Shown piece after piece: positions 27,750-37,197 of a stretch of 64,000 nt of DNA (positions are counted from its first letter, which is position 1; each line of letters starts with the position of its first letter). Under the pieces are notes generated by a model. The model saw only the letters and a program-made list of their open reading frames with translations. It was not told the DNA's origin and searched no databases. The position numbers were made by a program, and so were the translations under genes. This DNA comes from Lutimonas halocynthiae (lineage in GTDB: Bacteria; Bacteroidota; Bacteroidia; Flavobacteriales; Flavobacteriaceae): assembly GCF_030409835.1 (NCBI RefSeq), contig NZ_JAUFQO010000004.1, positions 372,001 to 436,000 on the forward strand. Reading direction: 5' to 3'.

Positions 27750-29492
27750 TTATTTTAATCTGATATCTGAAACACTAGAACCTGTTGGGATCATAGGGAA
27801 TACATTTTCTTCCATTTCAACCATCACTTCAAGAAAATAAGATTCTTTAGAAGCGATCATTTCATTAACAGCTTCAGAAAGTTCAGCTCTTTCAGTAACC
27901 TTTCTTGCTTTAATACTATAACCCTCGGCGATTTTAACAAAATTAGGATTTGTCATCTCGGTTGATGCATAGCGACCATCAAAAAACAATTCCTGCCATT
28001 GACGAACCATCCCTAAGAACTGATTGTTCAAAACAACAATTTTTACGGGAGCCTTAGTTTGCAATATGGTACCTAGTTCTTGTATATTCATTTGAAAACC
28101 TCCATCTCCTATAATAGCCACGACCTCTCTGTCAGGAGCTCCCATTTTAGCTCCTATAGCTGCAGGCAAGGCAAAACCCATAGTTCCCAAGCCTCCAGAA
28201 GTCACTTTACTTCTTCCTTTATTAAATTTACTAAAACGGCTAGCGATCATTTGATGCTGCCCTACATCTGAAACAATCACAGCATCTCCATCAGTAGCTT
28301 TGTTCAAAGCCATCATAGTTTCTGCCATTGTAATTCCATCGGTAGAGACATTAATCTGACCATCAATCACTTCTTTGTATTCTATATCATATAAATCCTG
28401 AAACTCTTGTTCCCAGTCTTTGTATTCTTTTTTATCTATCAAAGGTAAGATCGCAGTCAAAGTATCTTTTACATTTCCCAACACTGCAACATCCGCTTTT
28501 ACATTCTTATCAACTTCTGCCGGATCAATTTCAAAGTGTATGACCTTAGCTTGCTTGGCATAAGTAGCTAAACTTCCAGTAACCCTGTCATCAAAACGCA
28601 TACCCACAGCAATGAGCACATCGCATTCATTGGTGAGTTTGTTAGGCGCATAGTTTCCGTGCATCCCAACCATTCCTACATGCAACTCATGATCAGAAGG
28701 CAAAGCCGACAAGCCTAATAGTGTTGATGCAGATGGAATTCCTGCTTTTTCTATAAAATCTTTGAATTCAGCTTCAGCATTTCCAAGAGTCAAACCTTGA
28801 CCCCAAACAATAAAAGGTTTTTTAGCATTGTTAATGATCTCTGCAGCCTCTGCAATCTTTGCCGGTTCCATAGGAGGTACAGGATTATAACTTCTAACGT
28901 GCCTACAAGGTTTATATGTGAAATCTAATTCTCCAAATTGTGCATCCTTTGTTACATCTATTAATACCGGTCCTGGTCTTCCAGATTTTGCAATATAAAA
29001 AGCCTTTGCAAAGACCTCAGGAATTTCTGAGGCTTTGGTTATTTGATAATTCCATTTGGTTACAGGAGTCGAAATACTAATTATATCGGTTTCCTGAAAT
29101 GCATCACTACCCAACAAATGGGAACCTACCTGACCTGTAATACAAACAAGAGGAGTAGAATCAATTTGCGCATCTGCAATTCCAGTAACTAAATTGGTCG
29201 CTCCCGGGCCTGATGTTGCAATCGCAACGCCAACTTTATCGGTAACTCTTGCAAATCCCTGAGCCGCATGAATAGCACCTTGTTCATGTCTTGTTAATAC
29301 ATGTTGCAATTCCTTTTCATACTTAAACAGCTCATCGTAAACCGGCATAATCGCACCTCCGGGATAACCGTAAATAAGGTCGACATTTTCTTCCAGCAAA
29401 CATTTCACTATCGCTTCGGCTCCAGTTATTTTAACGCTCTTTTTATCTGTCACTTTCTGTGTAGATTTTGTTATTGTTTCCATAGATAACAA
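27750..29492 (-). CDS. ilvB: Acetolactate synthase catalytic (large) subunit
   Basis: 580 residues. It joins pyruvate with pyruvate or 2-oxobutyrate using thiamine diphosphate, FAD and Mg. The catalytic Glu lies in LIYGYPGGAIMPVYDEL and the ThDP motif is GDGGFQMNIQELGT...VVLNNQ. The N-terminal, central and C-terminal domains are all complete. Start may be the Met three codons further in (METITK). It follows ilvD by 18 bases and is in the same operon. Confidence 0.97.
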   Translation of the reverse strand: MLSMETITKSTQKVTDKKSVKITGAEAIVKCLLEENVDLIYGYPGGAIMPVYDELFKYEKELQHVLTRHEQGAIHAAQGFARVTDKVGVAIATSGPGATNLVTGIADAQIDSTPLVCITGQVGSHLLGSDAFQETDIISISTPVTKWNYQITKASEIPEVFAKAFYIAKSGRPGPVLIDVTKDAQFGELDFTYKPCRHVRSYNPVPPMEPAKIAEAAEIINNAKKPFIVWGQGLTLGNAEAEFKDFIEKAGIPSASTLLGLSALPSDHELHVGMVGMHGNYAPNKLTNECDVLIAVGMRFDDRVTGSLATYAKQAKVIHFEIDPAEVDKNVKADVAVLGNVKDTLTAILPLIDKKEYKDWEQEFQDLYDIEYKEVIDGQINVSTDGITMAETMMALNKATDGDAVIVSDVGQHQMIASRFSKFNKGRSKVTSGGLGTMGFALPAAIGAKMGAPDREVVAIIGDGGFQMNIQELGTILQTKAPVKIVVLNNQFLGMVRQWQELFFDGRYASTEMTNPNFVKIAEGYSIKARKVTERAELSEAVNEMIASKESYFLEVMVEMEENVFPMIPTGSSVSDIRLK

Positions 29493-29510
29493 TTTAATTG
29501 ATTCTATTAT

Positions 29511-31196
29511 TTAAAACTTGTCTGTCACGCAACCTTCAGATGCAGAAGAGACTGTTTTTGCATATTTATATAAAATTCCTTTTGTGTGTTTAGGAGCCGG
29601 AGCTGCCCACTCTGACTTCCTTTTTGTGATTTCCTCGGCGCTCAGATCAGCGTCAATTTTATTATTGGCAGCATCAATAGTGATCACATCTCCATCCTTC
29701 AATAAACCGATCAGACCGCCTGATTGTGCCTCTGGAGTTATATGACCCACAACAAAGCCATGTGTACCACCTGAAAATCTACCATCAGTAATTAATGCAA
29801 CTGTTTTTCCTAATCCGGCACCCATAATCATTGAAGTTGGTTTCAACATTTCTGGCATCCCAGGACCTCCTCTAGGTCCTACGTAGCGAATAACCACTAC
29901 ATCACCTTTTGATACCCGTCCAGCTCCTATGCCATCATTCGCTTCTTGTTCACCATCAAAAACAACGGCTTTTCCTTTGAATAAATTTCCTTCCTTTCCA
30001 CTGATCTTCGCCACTGAACCTTCAGCTGCAAGATTGCCAAAAAGGATCTGTAAATTACCAGATGATTTTAACGGATCTTTAGTTGAATGAATAACCTTTT
30101 GGTCTTCCTCAAAGCTAAGTGCTTTAATATCCTTAAGATTTTCTGCTAAAGTTTTTCCAGTAACAGTCATACAGTCACCGTGCAAATATCCACCGTCAAG
30201 CAGATACTTCATAACAGCCGGAGTACCTCCGACCCCATGCACATCTTCCATTAAATATTCTCCACTAGGCTTTAGGTCAGCTATCAAGGGAGTACGATCA
30301 CTTACGCGCTGAAAATCATCAAGTGTAAACTCAATATCTGCAGCATGAGCAATGGCCAGGAAATGCAAAACTGCATTGGTTGAACCACCAAGTGCATTAA
30401 CTAAAGCCACGGCATTCTCAAGAGATTTTTTTGTTATGATATCCAAAGGCTTCAAATCAAGTTCTAACAGATTTTTGATGGCCGCAGCAATTCTGCTACT
30501 TTCATCTTCCTTATGAGGGTTCTCTGCTGGAATTGATGAATTATAAGGCAAGGCAAAACCCATAGCCTCGATTGAAGATGCCATGGTATTAGCCGTGTAC
30601 ATCCCTCCACAAGCTCCTGCTCCCGGAATGGCACTTTTAATTATATCTTTATATTCTTCATCAGATATCTCACCTGATATCTTCTGGCCCAATGCCTCAA
30701 ATGCCGATACGATATTCAATTTACGTCCTTTGTAACTTCCTGAAGCTATCGTTCCTCCATAAACCATAAGAGAAGGTCTGTTCAATCTAAGCATCGCCAT
30801 AATCGCTCCTGGCATATTTTTATCACATCCTACTACAGATACAAGTGCATCATAACTTTGAGCATTCATGACTACCTCTATAGAATCTGCAATAATATCT
30901 CTAGATGGTAAGGAATAATTCATACCGCTGGTACCCATAGAAATACCATCACTAACACCAATGGTATTAAAAACCAATCCTACTTGATCTTTCTTGTTTA
31001 CTTCTGCTTTTATACCCGCTGCCAAATTATTCAAATGCATATTGCATGGGTTACCATCGTAACCTGTACTTGCAATACCCACCTGAGGTTTCTGCATATC
31101 ATCATCATTCAGGCCCACTGCGTACAACATGGCTTGTGCTGCAGGTTGTGTTGCATCTTGCGTTAATCTTTGGCTGTGCTTATTTAATCGCTTCAT
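29511..31196 (-). CDS. ilvD: Dihydroxy-acid dehydratase
   Basis: 561 residues, normal length. It dehydrates the dihydroxy acids of valine and isoleucine synthesis with an Fe-S cluster. Cluster and Mg ligands are visible in GCDKNMPGA and [13 protein letters not shown]; other family motifs are [12 protein letters not shown] and [11 protein letters not shown]. It is the first structural gene of the ilv operon. The 344-base leader in front of it carries the attenuator described separately. Confidence 0.97.
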   Translation of the reverse strand: MKRLNKHSQRLTQDATQPAAQAMLYAVGLNDDDMQKPQVGIASTGYDGNPCNMHLNNLAAGIKAEVNKKDQVGLVFNTIGVSDGISMGTSGMNYSLPSRDIIADSIEVVMNAQSYDALVSVVGCDKNMPGAIMAMLRLNRPSLMVYGGTIASGSYKGRKLNIVSAFEALGQKISGEISDEEYKDIIKSAIPGAGACGGMYTANTMASSIEAMGFALPYNSSIPAENPHKEDESSRIAAAIKNLLELDLKPLDIITKKSLENAVALVNALGGSTNAVLHFLAIAHAADIEFTLDDFQRVSDRTPLIADLKPSGEYLMEDVHGVGGTPAVMKYLLDGGYLHGDCMTVTGKTLAENLKDIKALSFEEDQKVIHSTKDPLKSSGNLQILFGNLAAEGSVAKISGKEGNLFKGKAVVFDGEQEANDGIGAGRVSKGDVVVIRYVGPRGGPGMPEMLKPTSMIMGAGLGKTVALITDGRFSGGTHGFVVGHITPEAQSGGLIGLLKDGDVITIDAANNKIDADLSAEEITKRKSEWAAPAPKHTKGILYKYAKTVSSASEGCVTDKF

Positions 31197-31390
31197 TAAT
31201 AAGTAAGGTCTATTTGTTTATATTGATATTCTTTTATTAAAATCAATTATTTTTTAAATAATCATCAAAAATAAAAAGGCTTTAACCGTTTCTTGATTTC
31301 TTATTTATTTTATTACAACATTCAACACAACAAGAGAGCAACTTAACAACTGATATTCAAATACTTAATTACTCTAATTTACAAGGTTTA
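31197..31390 (-). other. Leader segment between attenuator and ilvD
   Basis: Second part of the 344-base gap before ilvD. It is AT-rich with no reading frame, hairpin or exact TAnnTTTG box that I can support, so it is read as the 3' part of the ilv 5' UTR. Its length, about 190 bases after the terminator, is more than attenuation needs. Confidence 0.5.
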
Positions 31391-31420
31391 ACAAAAAAAA
31401 AACCTTCCATAAGGAAGGTT
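31391..31420 (-). terminator. Attenuator terminator of the ilv leader
   Basis: On the minus strand AACCTTCC (31420-31413), loop TTAT, and GGAAGGTT (31408-31401) form an 8-bp perfect stem followed by a run of at least eight more T. It lies 27 bases past the leader-peptide stop. An alternative pairing (AGGAAG 31449-31444 with CTTCCT 31417-31412) uses the same left arm and would stop it forming. Confidence 0.88.
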
Positions 31421-31447
31421 CATATGATCTTATAACATTAGCACTTC

Positions 31448-31510
31448 CTATCCAATTCCAATTGAACTTAAAATAATGACAGTGACTAAAATTATATTGT
31501 TATATTTCAT
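31448..31510 (-). CDS. ilv operon leader peptide (20 residues, Ile/Leu/Val-rich)
   Basis: ATG at 31510 to TAG at 31448 codes for MKYNNIILVTVIILSSIGIG. Six Ile, two Leu, two Val and one Thr make up more than half of the peptide, all end-products or precursors of the operon that follows. It starts 16 bases after a TAGTTTTG promoter box and is followed by a terminator. Its stop codon overlaps the 5' strand of the antiterminator, so a ribosome that reaches the stop would block that pairing. This is the layout of E. coli-type leader peptides that measure charged tRNA. Too short for routine gene calling. Confidence 0.8.
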   Translation of the reverse strand: MKYNNIILVTVIILSSIGIG

Positions 31511-31526
31511 GATGTTAAATATGGAT

Positions 31527-31534
31527 CAAAACTA
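31527..31534 (-). promoter_or_regulatory. -7 promoter element of the ilv operon leader
   Basis: TAGTTTTG on the minus strand, an exact TAnnTTTG match, 16 bases before the leader ATG. A weak GTTT near 31549-31552 could be the -33 element. Transcription would start about ten bases before the leader peptide, so the attenuator is transcribed first. Confidence 0.55.
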
Positions 31535-31540
31535 CATATT

Positions 31541-33085
31541 TTATTTATAAACCTGTTTAGATTTCTTCTTAATTATCGATTCAACAGATACGTTTTCAAT
31601 CTTACTTTCAAGCCAGGAAATAATGTCCAAGTACATAAACGATCTTTTTTCATACGGATGATTTTCAAACACCTTTAATTCTTTATGAAGTTCTTTAAAG
31701 GCATTTTTTATTTCATGTGGATAGATATTGCTTAAATTTCTTAAAAAGCTTATAAATTTTTGTTGCACCAAATGCAATTCATTCATTTTCATTAAAAACT
31801 TATAAGTTGATCTGATTAACACTTCCAAGTTCTGATCTCTACCTGCCTCATAATGGGCTACTAAATTTAGAATTCGTGTAAAACACATCAAGTCTTCTCT
31901 CATACCTAACTGTTTGTTTTTTATAATTCTTTCTAAATAGTAAATACACTTGTCATATTGCGATGCACCAAAGTACAAACTGGCAAATTTATAGTAGAAA
32001 ACCATCACATGGTGGTCATCAATTTTTGACCTGTGAGTCTCTATTTCGTCCAACACTTCTGGAATCAACCTCAGACCAAGATTAAAATCTCCTTGTAGAA
32101 AATACAAATTAATCTTATTGAGATAGAGGTATAAAAAAGCCAGAGACTCCGTATTCTCGTTTAAAAGAAATTTTTGATTGTTGAGTTCCTCTTCAAAGAA
32201 ATTCAAGGTTGATCGAAATCTTGTGAGATGCTGAATGAGAAATAAAGATTCCAGCAAATAGTTGATGCCCTTTAAATAGAACACCGGATTAGTTCTTTTC
32301 ATTTGCGGGTTATAATAGAAAAGATCAACCCATTTCTGAGCATATCTATAACTCGAAACAAAATCCTGAACTATAAAACTATACCACAAATAAGCCTTAT
32401 ACAAATAAAGTCTCTCTATAATACCAAGTTTTTTCAGCTCATACTCGGGTAAAGCACCTTTGAAAAAGATTTGTATCTCTTCAAAATCTTTATCATTACT
32501 TACATAGCCTTTTTTGAGAAGCATACTATATAATTGCAAAGATAAGTTTGATAATTTGCTAAGCATCAAAGTCTTTTCACCTAACTCTTTGGATTGAGAT
32601 ATCAGATTATCAGCTCGACTACTCAAGCTCCTGGTAATATATTGAGACTCAACTACTTTTTCAAGCTCCACAATACTAAAGGCCAGGTTATTATCTTCAT
32701 TAAGCAAGGCGATTCCTTTGGCTTTATCCAAAACTTTTAAACTTTGCTTGTGAAGCCCTTTATTATATAGAATCGTTGCAAAATCCAATTGTTCCCTAAC
32801 CTGCATTTTGGCGCTCTGGTGAATGGGGTTCAACTTAAGACTCACCAAAATCTGTCGGTATAAGTGTGCCTTAGAATTCGAAAGTTGTTGTTTTTTGATA
32901 TTTGTATTGGACAGAATCTGTTTTTCATCAAATTCTTCGAGCTTGTCTAAAATAGAAAACAAGGCAATAAAATTCTTCTCAGAATTTCCTCCTAGTCTTC
33001 CAGCATATAATTTAAACTGTCTTTTTTCAGATTTCGTCAAGGATTTGACCAATAAAAAAAGCGCATCAGTTTTTTCCATAGACAT
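31541..33085 (-). CDS. Conserved helical (TPR-like) protein of unknown function
   Basis: 514 residues, almost wholly alpha-helical, rich in Leu, Lys and Phe/Tyr, with repeated pairs of helices (for example KQSLKVLDKAKGIA and DKCIYYLERIIK) that resemble TPR units. No signal peptide or membrane helix, so probably cytoplasmic. The N-terminal block KTDALFLLVKSLTKSEKRQF, the most regular part, may be a separate small domain. I do not recognise a function; similar proteins appear in Bacteroidota only as hypothetical TPR proteins. It lies just upstream of the ilv promoter, same strand, and diverges from leuA. Confidence 0.7.
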   Translation of the reverse strand: MSMEKTDALFLLVKSLTKSEKRQFKLYAGRLGGNSEKNFIALFSILDKLEEFDEKQILSNTNIKKQQLSNSKAHLYRQILVSLKLNPIHQSAKMQVREQLDFATILYNKGLHKQSLKVLDKAKGIALLNEDNNLAFSIVELEKVVESQYITRSLSSRADNLISQSKELGEKTLMLSKLSNLSLQLYSMLLKKGYVSNDKDFEEIQIFFKGALPEYELKKLGIIERLYLYKAYLWYSFIVQDFVSSYRYAQKWVDLFYYNPQMKRTNPVFYLKGINYLLESLFLIQHLTRFRSTLNFFEEELNNQKFLLNENTESLAFLYLYLNKINLYFLQGDFNLGLRLIPEVLDEIETHRSKIDDHHVMVFYYKFASLYFGASQYDKCIYYLERIIKNKQLGMREDLMCFTRILNLVAHYEAGRDQNLEVLIRSTYKFLMKMNELHLVQQKFISFLRNLSNIYPHEIKNAFKELHKELKVFENHPYEKRSFMYLDIISWLESKIENVSVESIIKKKSKQVYK

Positions 33086-33108
33086 CGTAATAAAATACCT
33101 TTAAACAA

Positions 33109-33147
33109 ATGATTATCAAGACTTTAAACGGTCTTCAAATAATCTGA
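33109..33147 (+). other. Possible short leader peptide upstream of leuA
   Basis: ATG to TGA coding MIIKTLNGLQII (four Ile, two Leu in twelve). A weak imperfect hairpin (33164-33171 with 33188-33196) follows. Against it: the best -7 box for leuA lies downstream of it, and no promoter is seen in front. Listed as a weak candidate only. Confidence 0.25.
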
Positions 33148-33195
33148 ATGTAGTAAACATTTAAAAGGAAACCCTCAACTTTATTGATTTCCCTT

Positions 33196-33203
33196 TAATT
33201 TTG
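33196..33203 (+). promoter_or_regulatory. Candidate -7 element for leuA
   Basis: TAATTTTG, exact TAnnTTTG match, 31 bases before the leuA ATG at 33235. No good -33 box is visible. If used, the transcript would start near 33210. Confidence 0.45.
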
Positions 33204-33234
33204 ATTATTCAAAAGTGATAAAAAATATTTAATA

Positions 33235-34410
33235 ATGAGCATGAATCAAGTCCAAATATTCGACACAACCCTTAGAGATGGGGAGCAAGTACCTGGCTGT
33301 AAGTTAAATACGCCAGAAAAATTAATAATTGCAGAGCGTCTGGACCTACTCGGAGTTGATATTATTGAGGCAGGTTTTCCGATCTCAAGTCCTGGAGATT
33401 TTAATTCAGTTGTGGAAATCTCAAAATTAGTGAAAAATGCAACGGTTTGTGGTTTAACAAGAGCGAATAAGAAAGATATTGATGCAGCTGGAGAAGCCTT
33501 AAAACATGCCATTAGACCAAGAATACATACTGGCATAGGTACTTCAGAGTCACATATCAAATATAAATTTGCCTCTACACCAGAAAAGATTATTGAGAGA
33601 GCTGTAGATGCCGTTAAATATGCCAAAACTTATGTCGAGGATATAGAGTTTTATGCAGAGGATGCGGGTAGAACTGACAATGCCTACCTTGCTCAAGTTT
33701 GTGAAGCGGTAATTAAAGCTGGAGCAACAGTATTAAATATTCCGGATACAACGGGCTATTGTTTGCCTGAAGAATATGGAGCCAAGATGAAGTATTTAAT
33801 GGAAAATGTGAAAGGCATTGAAAACGTAACTTTATCTTGCCATTGTCATAACGATCTTGGATTGGCTACTGCCAATTCTATTGCTGGCGTTCAAAATGGA
33901 GCCAGACAAATAGAATGTACTATTAATGGGCTTGGAGAAAGAGCTGGTAATACTGCACTTGAAGAAGTGGTTATGGTTTTAAAACAGCATCCATACTTAA
34001 ATCTTGATACCAATATCAATACCCAGCTTTTATACGATACTTCTCAAATGGTTCAACATCATATGGGGATTTTAGTTCAACCCAATAAAGCAGTTGTGGG
34101 CGAGAATGCATTTGCACATAGTTCTGGAATACACCAAGATGGTGTTATCAAAAACAGAGGAACCTACGAGATCATGAATCCAGCTGATGTTGGTGTTAAT
34201 GAATCTTCAATTGTCTTAACTGCCAGAAGTGGAAGGGCGGCCTTAGCATATAGAGCAAAAAAAATTGGATTTGATCTTACAAAAATAGAGCTTGACCAGG
34301 TGTATCCTGAGTTCTTAAAGACTGCTGACCAGATGAAGGAAGTAAATGATATGGATATTGAAAGAATTATCAAGTTTGTTCGGATTGAATTGGATAAATT
34401 AGCTTCCTAA
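33235..34410 (+). CDS. leuA: 2-Isopropylmalate synthase, short form
   Basis: 391 residues. It condenses acetyl-CoA with 2-oxoisovalerate, the first step of leucine synthesis. The HMGL-like TIM barrel is complete: [14 protein letters not shown] at the start and the metal-binding CHCHNDLG. The C-terminal allosteric (leucine-binding) domain of the 520-residue enzymes is missing, which is usual for the short forms of this phylum. Homocitrate synthase is a related possibility, but leuB follows 10 bases downstream. The leuC and leuD genes often found with these two are absent. Confidence 0.88.
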   Translation: MSMNQVQIFDTTLRDGEQVPGCKLNTPEKLIIAERLDLLGVDIIEAGFPISSPGDFNSVVEISKLVKNATVCGLTRANKKDIDAAGEALKHAIRPRIHTGIGTSESHIKYKFASTPEKIIERAVDAVKYAKTYVEDIEFYAEDAGRTDNAYLAQVCEAVIKAGATVLNIPDTTGYCLPEEYGAKMKYLMENVKGIENVTLSCHCHNDLGLATANSIAGVQNGARQIECTINGLGERAGNTALEEVVMVLKQHPYLNLDTNINTQLLYDTSQMVQHHMGILVQPNKAVVGENAFAHSSGIHQDGVIKNRGTYEIMNPADVGVNESSIVLTARSGRAALAYRAKKIGFDLTKIELDQVYPEFLKTADQMKEVNDMDIERIIKFVRIELDKLAS

Positions 34411-34420
34411 TTTAAATCCA

Positions 34421-35539
34421 ATGAAATTAAACATAGCTGTTTTAGGAGGTGACGGTATTGGACCTGAAGTTTGTGCACAAGGTGTAAAGGTTCTTAAAGC
34501 CATAGAAAAGAAATTCAATCATAAATTTACTTTCACCAATGGTCTTGTTGGTGGTAGTGCATTGACTGCTAAAGGTGTTCCTTTACCAGATGAAACACTT
34601 GAGCTTTGTAAGAATTCTGACGCCATCCTTTTTGGCGCAATAGGAGATCCGAAATTTGAAGACGGTAACGACATCAAAATCAGGCCTGAACAAGGACTGC
34701 TTAAACTAAGAAAAGAACTTGGATTATATGCCAACATAAGGCCTTTAAAGGTCTTTGAGCCACTTATCCATAAATCTCCAATTAAAGAAAAAGTAATAAA
34801 AAATACTGATTTTGTCATTTTTAGAGAATTAACTGGAGGAATTTATTACGGAGATAAAAGCACCAACTCTGACGGAACTGCGGCTTCTGACACTTCTAAT
34901 TACAGTATATCAGAAATAGATCGTATTGCGCATATGGCATTTAAATCTGCCAAGACAAGAAGAAAAAAATTAACTTTAATAGATAAAGCCAATGTTCTTG
35001 AAACATCAAGACTTTGGAGAAAACGTGTTAAAGAACTTGCCAAAGAATACCCTGAGATAGCTGTAGACTATTTATATGTAGATAATGCTGCGATGAAAAT
35101 TATTATCAACCCAAGACAGTTTGATGTTATTTTAACTGATAATTTATTCGGTGATATTCTCTCAGATGAGGCAAGTGTTATTTCAGGATCAATTGGTCTG
35201 TTGGCATCAACCTCTATAGGCGAAAAATCAGTTCTTTTTGAACCCATTCATGGTTCGTTCCCGGAAATGAAAGGGAAAAACCTCGCAAACCCTTTAGCCA
35301 CCATTTTATCAACTGCCTTATTATTGGAACATTTTAAGCTCTATGAAGAAGCAGATGCCATTAAAAATGCCGTTGAAAAATCGATAGAGCATCATATTAC
35401 AACTCCTGATATCAATTCAACCAAGAAATTTGCACATACGACAACAGTCGGAGAATTTATTTCTGAATACATTATGGATAAGAAAAACATTCTTTACCAT
35501 GTGGAGAATATTTCATTAGGGCAGTCTACGATCATTTAA
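34421..35539 (+). CDS. leuB: 3-Isopropylmalate dehydrogenase
   Basis: 372 residues. NAD-dependent oxidative decarboxylation in leucine synthesis. Motifs: GGDGIGPEV near the N-terminus, the LRKELGLYANIRP substrate segment, RELTGGIYYG, TDNLFGDILSDEAS for metal, and the NAD-binding FEPIHGS. Full length and intact. Starts 10 bases after leuA. Confidence 0.96.
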   Translation: MKLNIAVLGGDGIGPEVCAQGVKVLKAIEKKFNHKFTFTNGLVGGSALTAKGVPLPDETLELCKNSDAILFGAIGDPKFEDGNDIKIRPEQGLLKLRKELGLYANIRPLKVFEPLIHKSPIKEKVIKNTDFVIFRELTGGIYYGDKSTNSDGTAASDTSNYSISEIDRIAHMAFKSAKTRRKKLTLIDKANVLETSRLWRKRVKELAKEYPEIAVDYLYVDNAAMKIIINPRQFDVILTDNLFGDILSDEASVISGSIGLLASTSIGEKSVLFEPIHGSFPEMKGKNLANPLATILSTALLLEHFKLYEEADAIKNAVEKSIEHHITTPDINSTKKFAHTTTVGEFISEYIMDKKNILYHVENISLGQSTII

Positions 35540-35605
35540 TTATCTTTATTGCCGCAGTTATAGATTCATATGAACAAGTGCTGTACGAAATGAAAAAGCA
35601 AAAGC

Positions 35606-36328
35606 ATGGAATTTACTGAAGCGGTCAATAGGAGAAGATCGGTGAGAAAATATGATCCGGATAAAGCGATAGACCCAGAAAAGGTAAGGCAATGTATTGA
35701 GCTTTCAGTATTAGCTCCGAACAGCAGTAATATGCAATTATGGGAATTTTATCATATTACCTCTAAAGATACGCTTCATAAAATGTCGAAGTTTTGCTTT
35801 GATCAAAATGCTGCAAAATCCGCTCAGCAGATGCTCGTCATGGTGGTCAGAAAAGACTTGTGGAGAAAAAGAGCAAAAGCCCATGAACAAAATCTAAAAG
35901 AGGTTTTTGGAGACCTTCCAAAAAAGGAACAGTCAAAACGAGCCAAATTTGCATTCACCTATTACAAAACAATTATTCCAGTTAGTTATGCTGATTTCTT
36001 AGGGATTTTTGGATATATAAAATATGGCCTTTACTGGATTATAGGGCTTTTCAGACCTATATACAGACAGGCTCGCAATAGTGATATGAGAATTGTAGCA
36101 CACAAAAGTGCTGGCTTAGCCGCCCAAACATTTATGCTTGCCATGGCAGATATCAATTATGATACTTGCCCAATGGAAGGAATAGATTCTCTTCGTATAA
36201 AAAGGTTGCTAAAACTGCCTTATGGGGCTGAAATAAACATGGTAATAAGCTGTGGCATCAGAAAACCCGAAGGAGTTTATGGGGAAAGGTTCAGAATTCC
36301 TTTTAAAGAAGTTTATAAAAGGGTCTAA
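35606..36328 (+). CDS. Nitroreductase-family flavoprotein
   Basis: 240 residues. N-terminal RRSVRKYDPDK with the FMN-phosphate Arg residues, and APNSSNMQLWEF as the usual second FMN segment; GLAAQTFMLAMADINYDTCPMEG is the late family motif. It probably reduces quinones or nitro compounds with NAD(P)H. An inserted region (about 110-150, with hydrophobic GLYWIIGLF) makes it longer than typical 200-residue members. Possible -7 box TATCTTTA at 35540. Physiological substrate unknown. Confidence 0.87.
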   Translation: MEFTEAVNRRRSVRKYDPDKAIDPEKVRQCIELSVLAPNSSNMQLWEFYHITSKDTLHKMSKFCFDQNAAKSAQQMLVMVVRKDLWRKRAKAHEQNLKEVFGDLPKKEQSKRAKFAFTYYKTIIPVSYADFLGIFGYIKYGLYWIIGLFRPIYRQARNSDMRIVAHKSAGLAAQTFMLAMADINYDTCPMEGIDSLRIKRLLKLPYGAEINMVISCGIRKPEGVYGERFRIPFKEVYKRV

Positions 36329-36399
36329 CAAAAATACTGTTTGTAATATCTTACAGATTAATTCGTCTTTAGGCGATAAGTACAAGAAATAAATAGGTT

Positions 36400-37197
36400 A
36401 TGTCAATAGATAAAATCATTCAAAGCATCAGAAATAACAAACAGAATCATTTGGTAGATTTTAGACTTAAATCAAAAACTGAAGATTTCACCGATGACCT
36501 GTTCCATATACTTTTTGATTCAAAAATATCTGTTTCTGAAAACATAGACGATTTGGCGAACTCCTTTAACGACATCGCATTGATGATTGATAACAGCGGC
36601 GGTCTTGGAGTTGAAAATATTTGGAAGAAATTCTTGATAGGTCTTCCTGAACTGCTAAATCAATTAAATCAGGATGCCAAATGTATTTATCTCCATGATC
36701 CGGCCGCTCGAAGTGTCGAGGAAGTTATTCTCGCATATCCCGGATTTTACGCCATTGCTGTCTACAGGATAAGTCATAATTTACATAATTTACAAATGCC
36801 TCTTGTCCCAAGAATGATGAGTGAATATGCCCACCGTCATACAGGAATTGACATCCATCCCGGAGCTGTTATTGGCTCTCCATTTTTTATTGACCATGGA
36901 ACAGGAGTTGTAATAGGAGAAAGTACGATTATAAAGAATAGTGTGAAACTTTATCAGGGTGTGACTTTAGGTGCTTTACAAGTGTCTAAGGAAATGGAAA
37001 ATACAAAAAGACATCCCACAGTTGAGAATAACGTGACTATTTATGCTGGTGCTACCATATTAGGCGGCGACACTATCATTGGAGAAAATTGTACTATTGG
37101 AGGTAATGTTTGGCTGACACAATCGGTTCCTGCTAATTCCATAGTTTATCAAAGAACAGATACTAAACTTAAACAAAAAACTGATCATGCAGACTAA
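36400..37197 (+). CDS. cysE: Serine O-acetyltransferase
   Basis: 265 residues. It acetylates serine with acetyl-CoA, giving the substrate for cysteine synthase. The C-terminal half is a left-handed hexapeptide beta-helix (GAVIGSPFFIDHGTGVVIGE and later repeats), with the active His in HPGAV and DHGTGVVIGE. The N-terminal helical domain is typical of SAT. It overlaps cysM by 11 bases, so both products are made together, as fits two consecutive enzymes that also form a complex. Confidence 0.94.
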   Translation: MSIDKIIQSIRNNKQNHLVDFRLKSKTEDFTDDLFHILFDSKISVSENIDDLANSFNDIALMIDNSGGLGVENIWKKFLIGLPELLNQLNQDAKCIYLHDPAARSVEEVILAYPGFYAIAVYRISHNLHNLQMPLVPRMMSEYAHRHTGIDIHPGAVIGSPFFIDHGTGVVIGESTIIKNSVKLYQGVTLGALQVSKEMENTKRHPTVENNVTIYAGATILGGDTIIGENCTIGGNVWLTQSVPANSIVYQRTDTKLKQKTDHAD

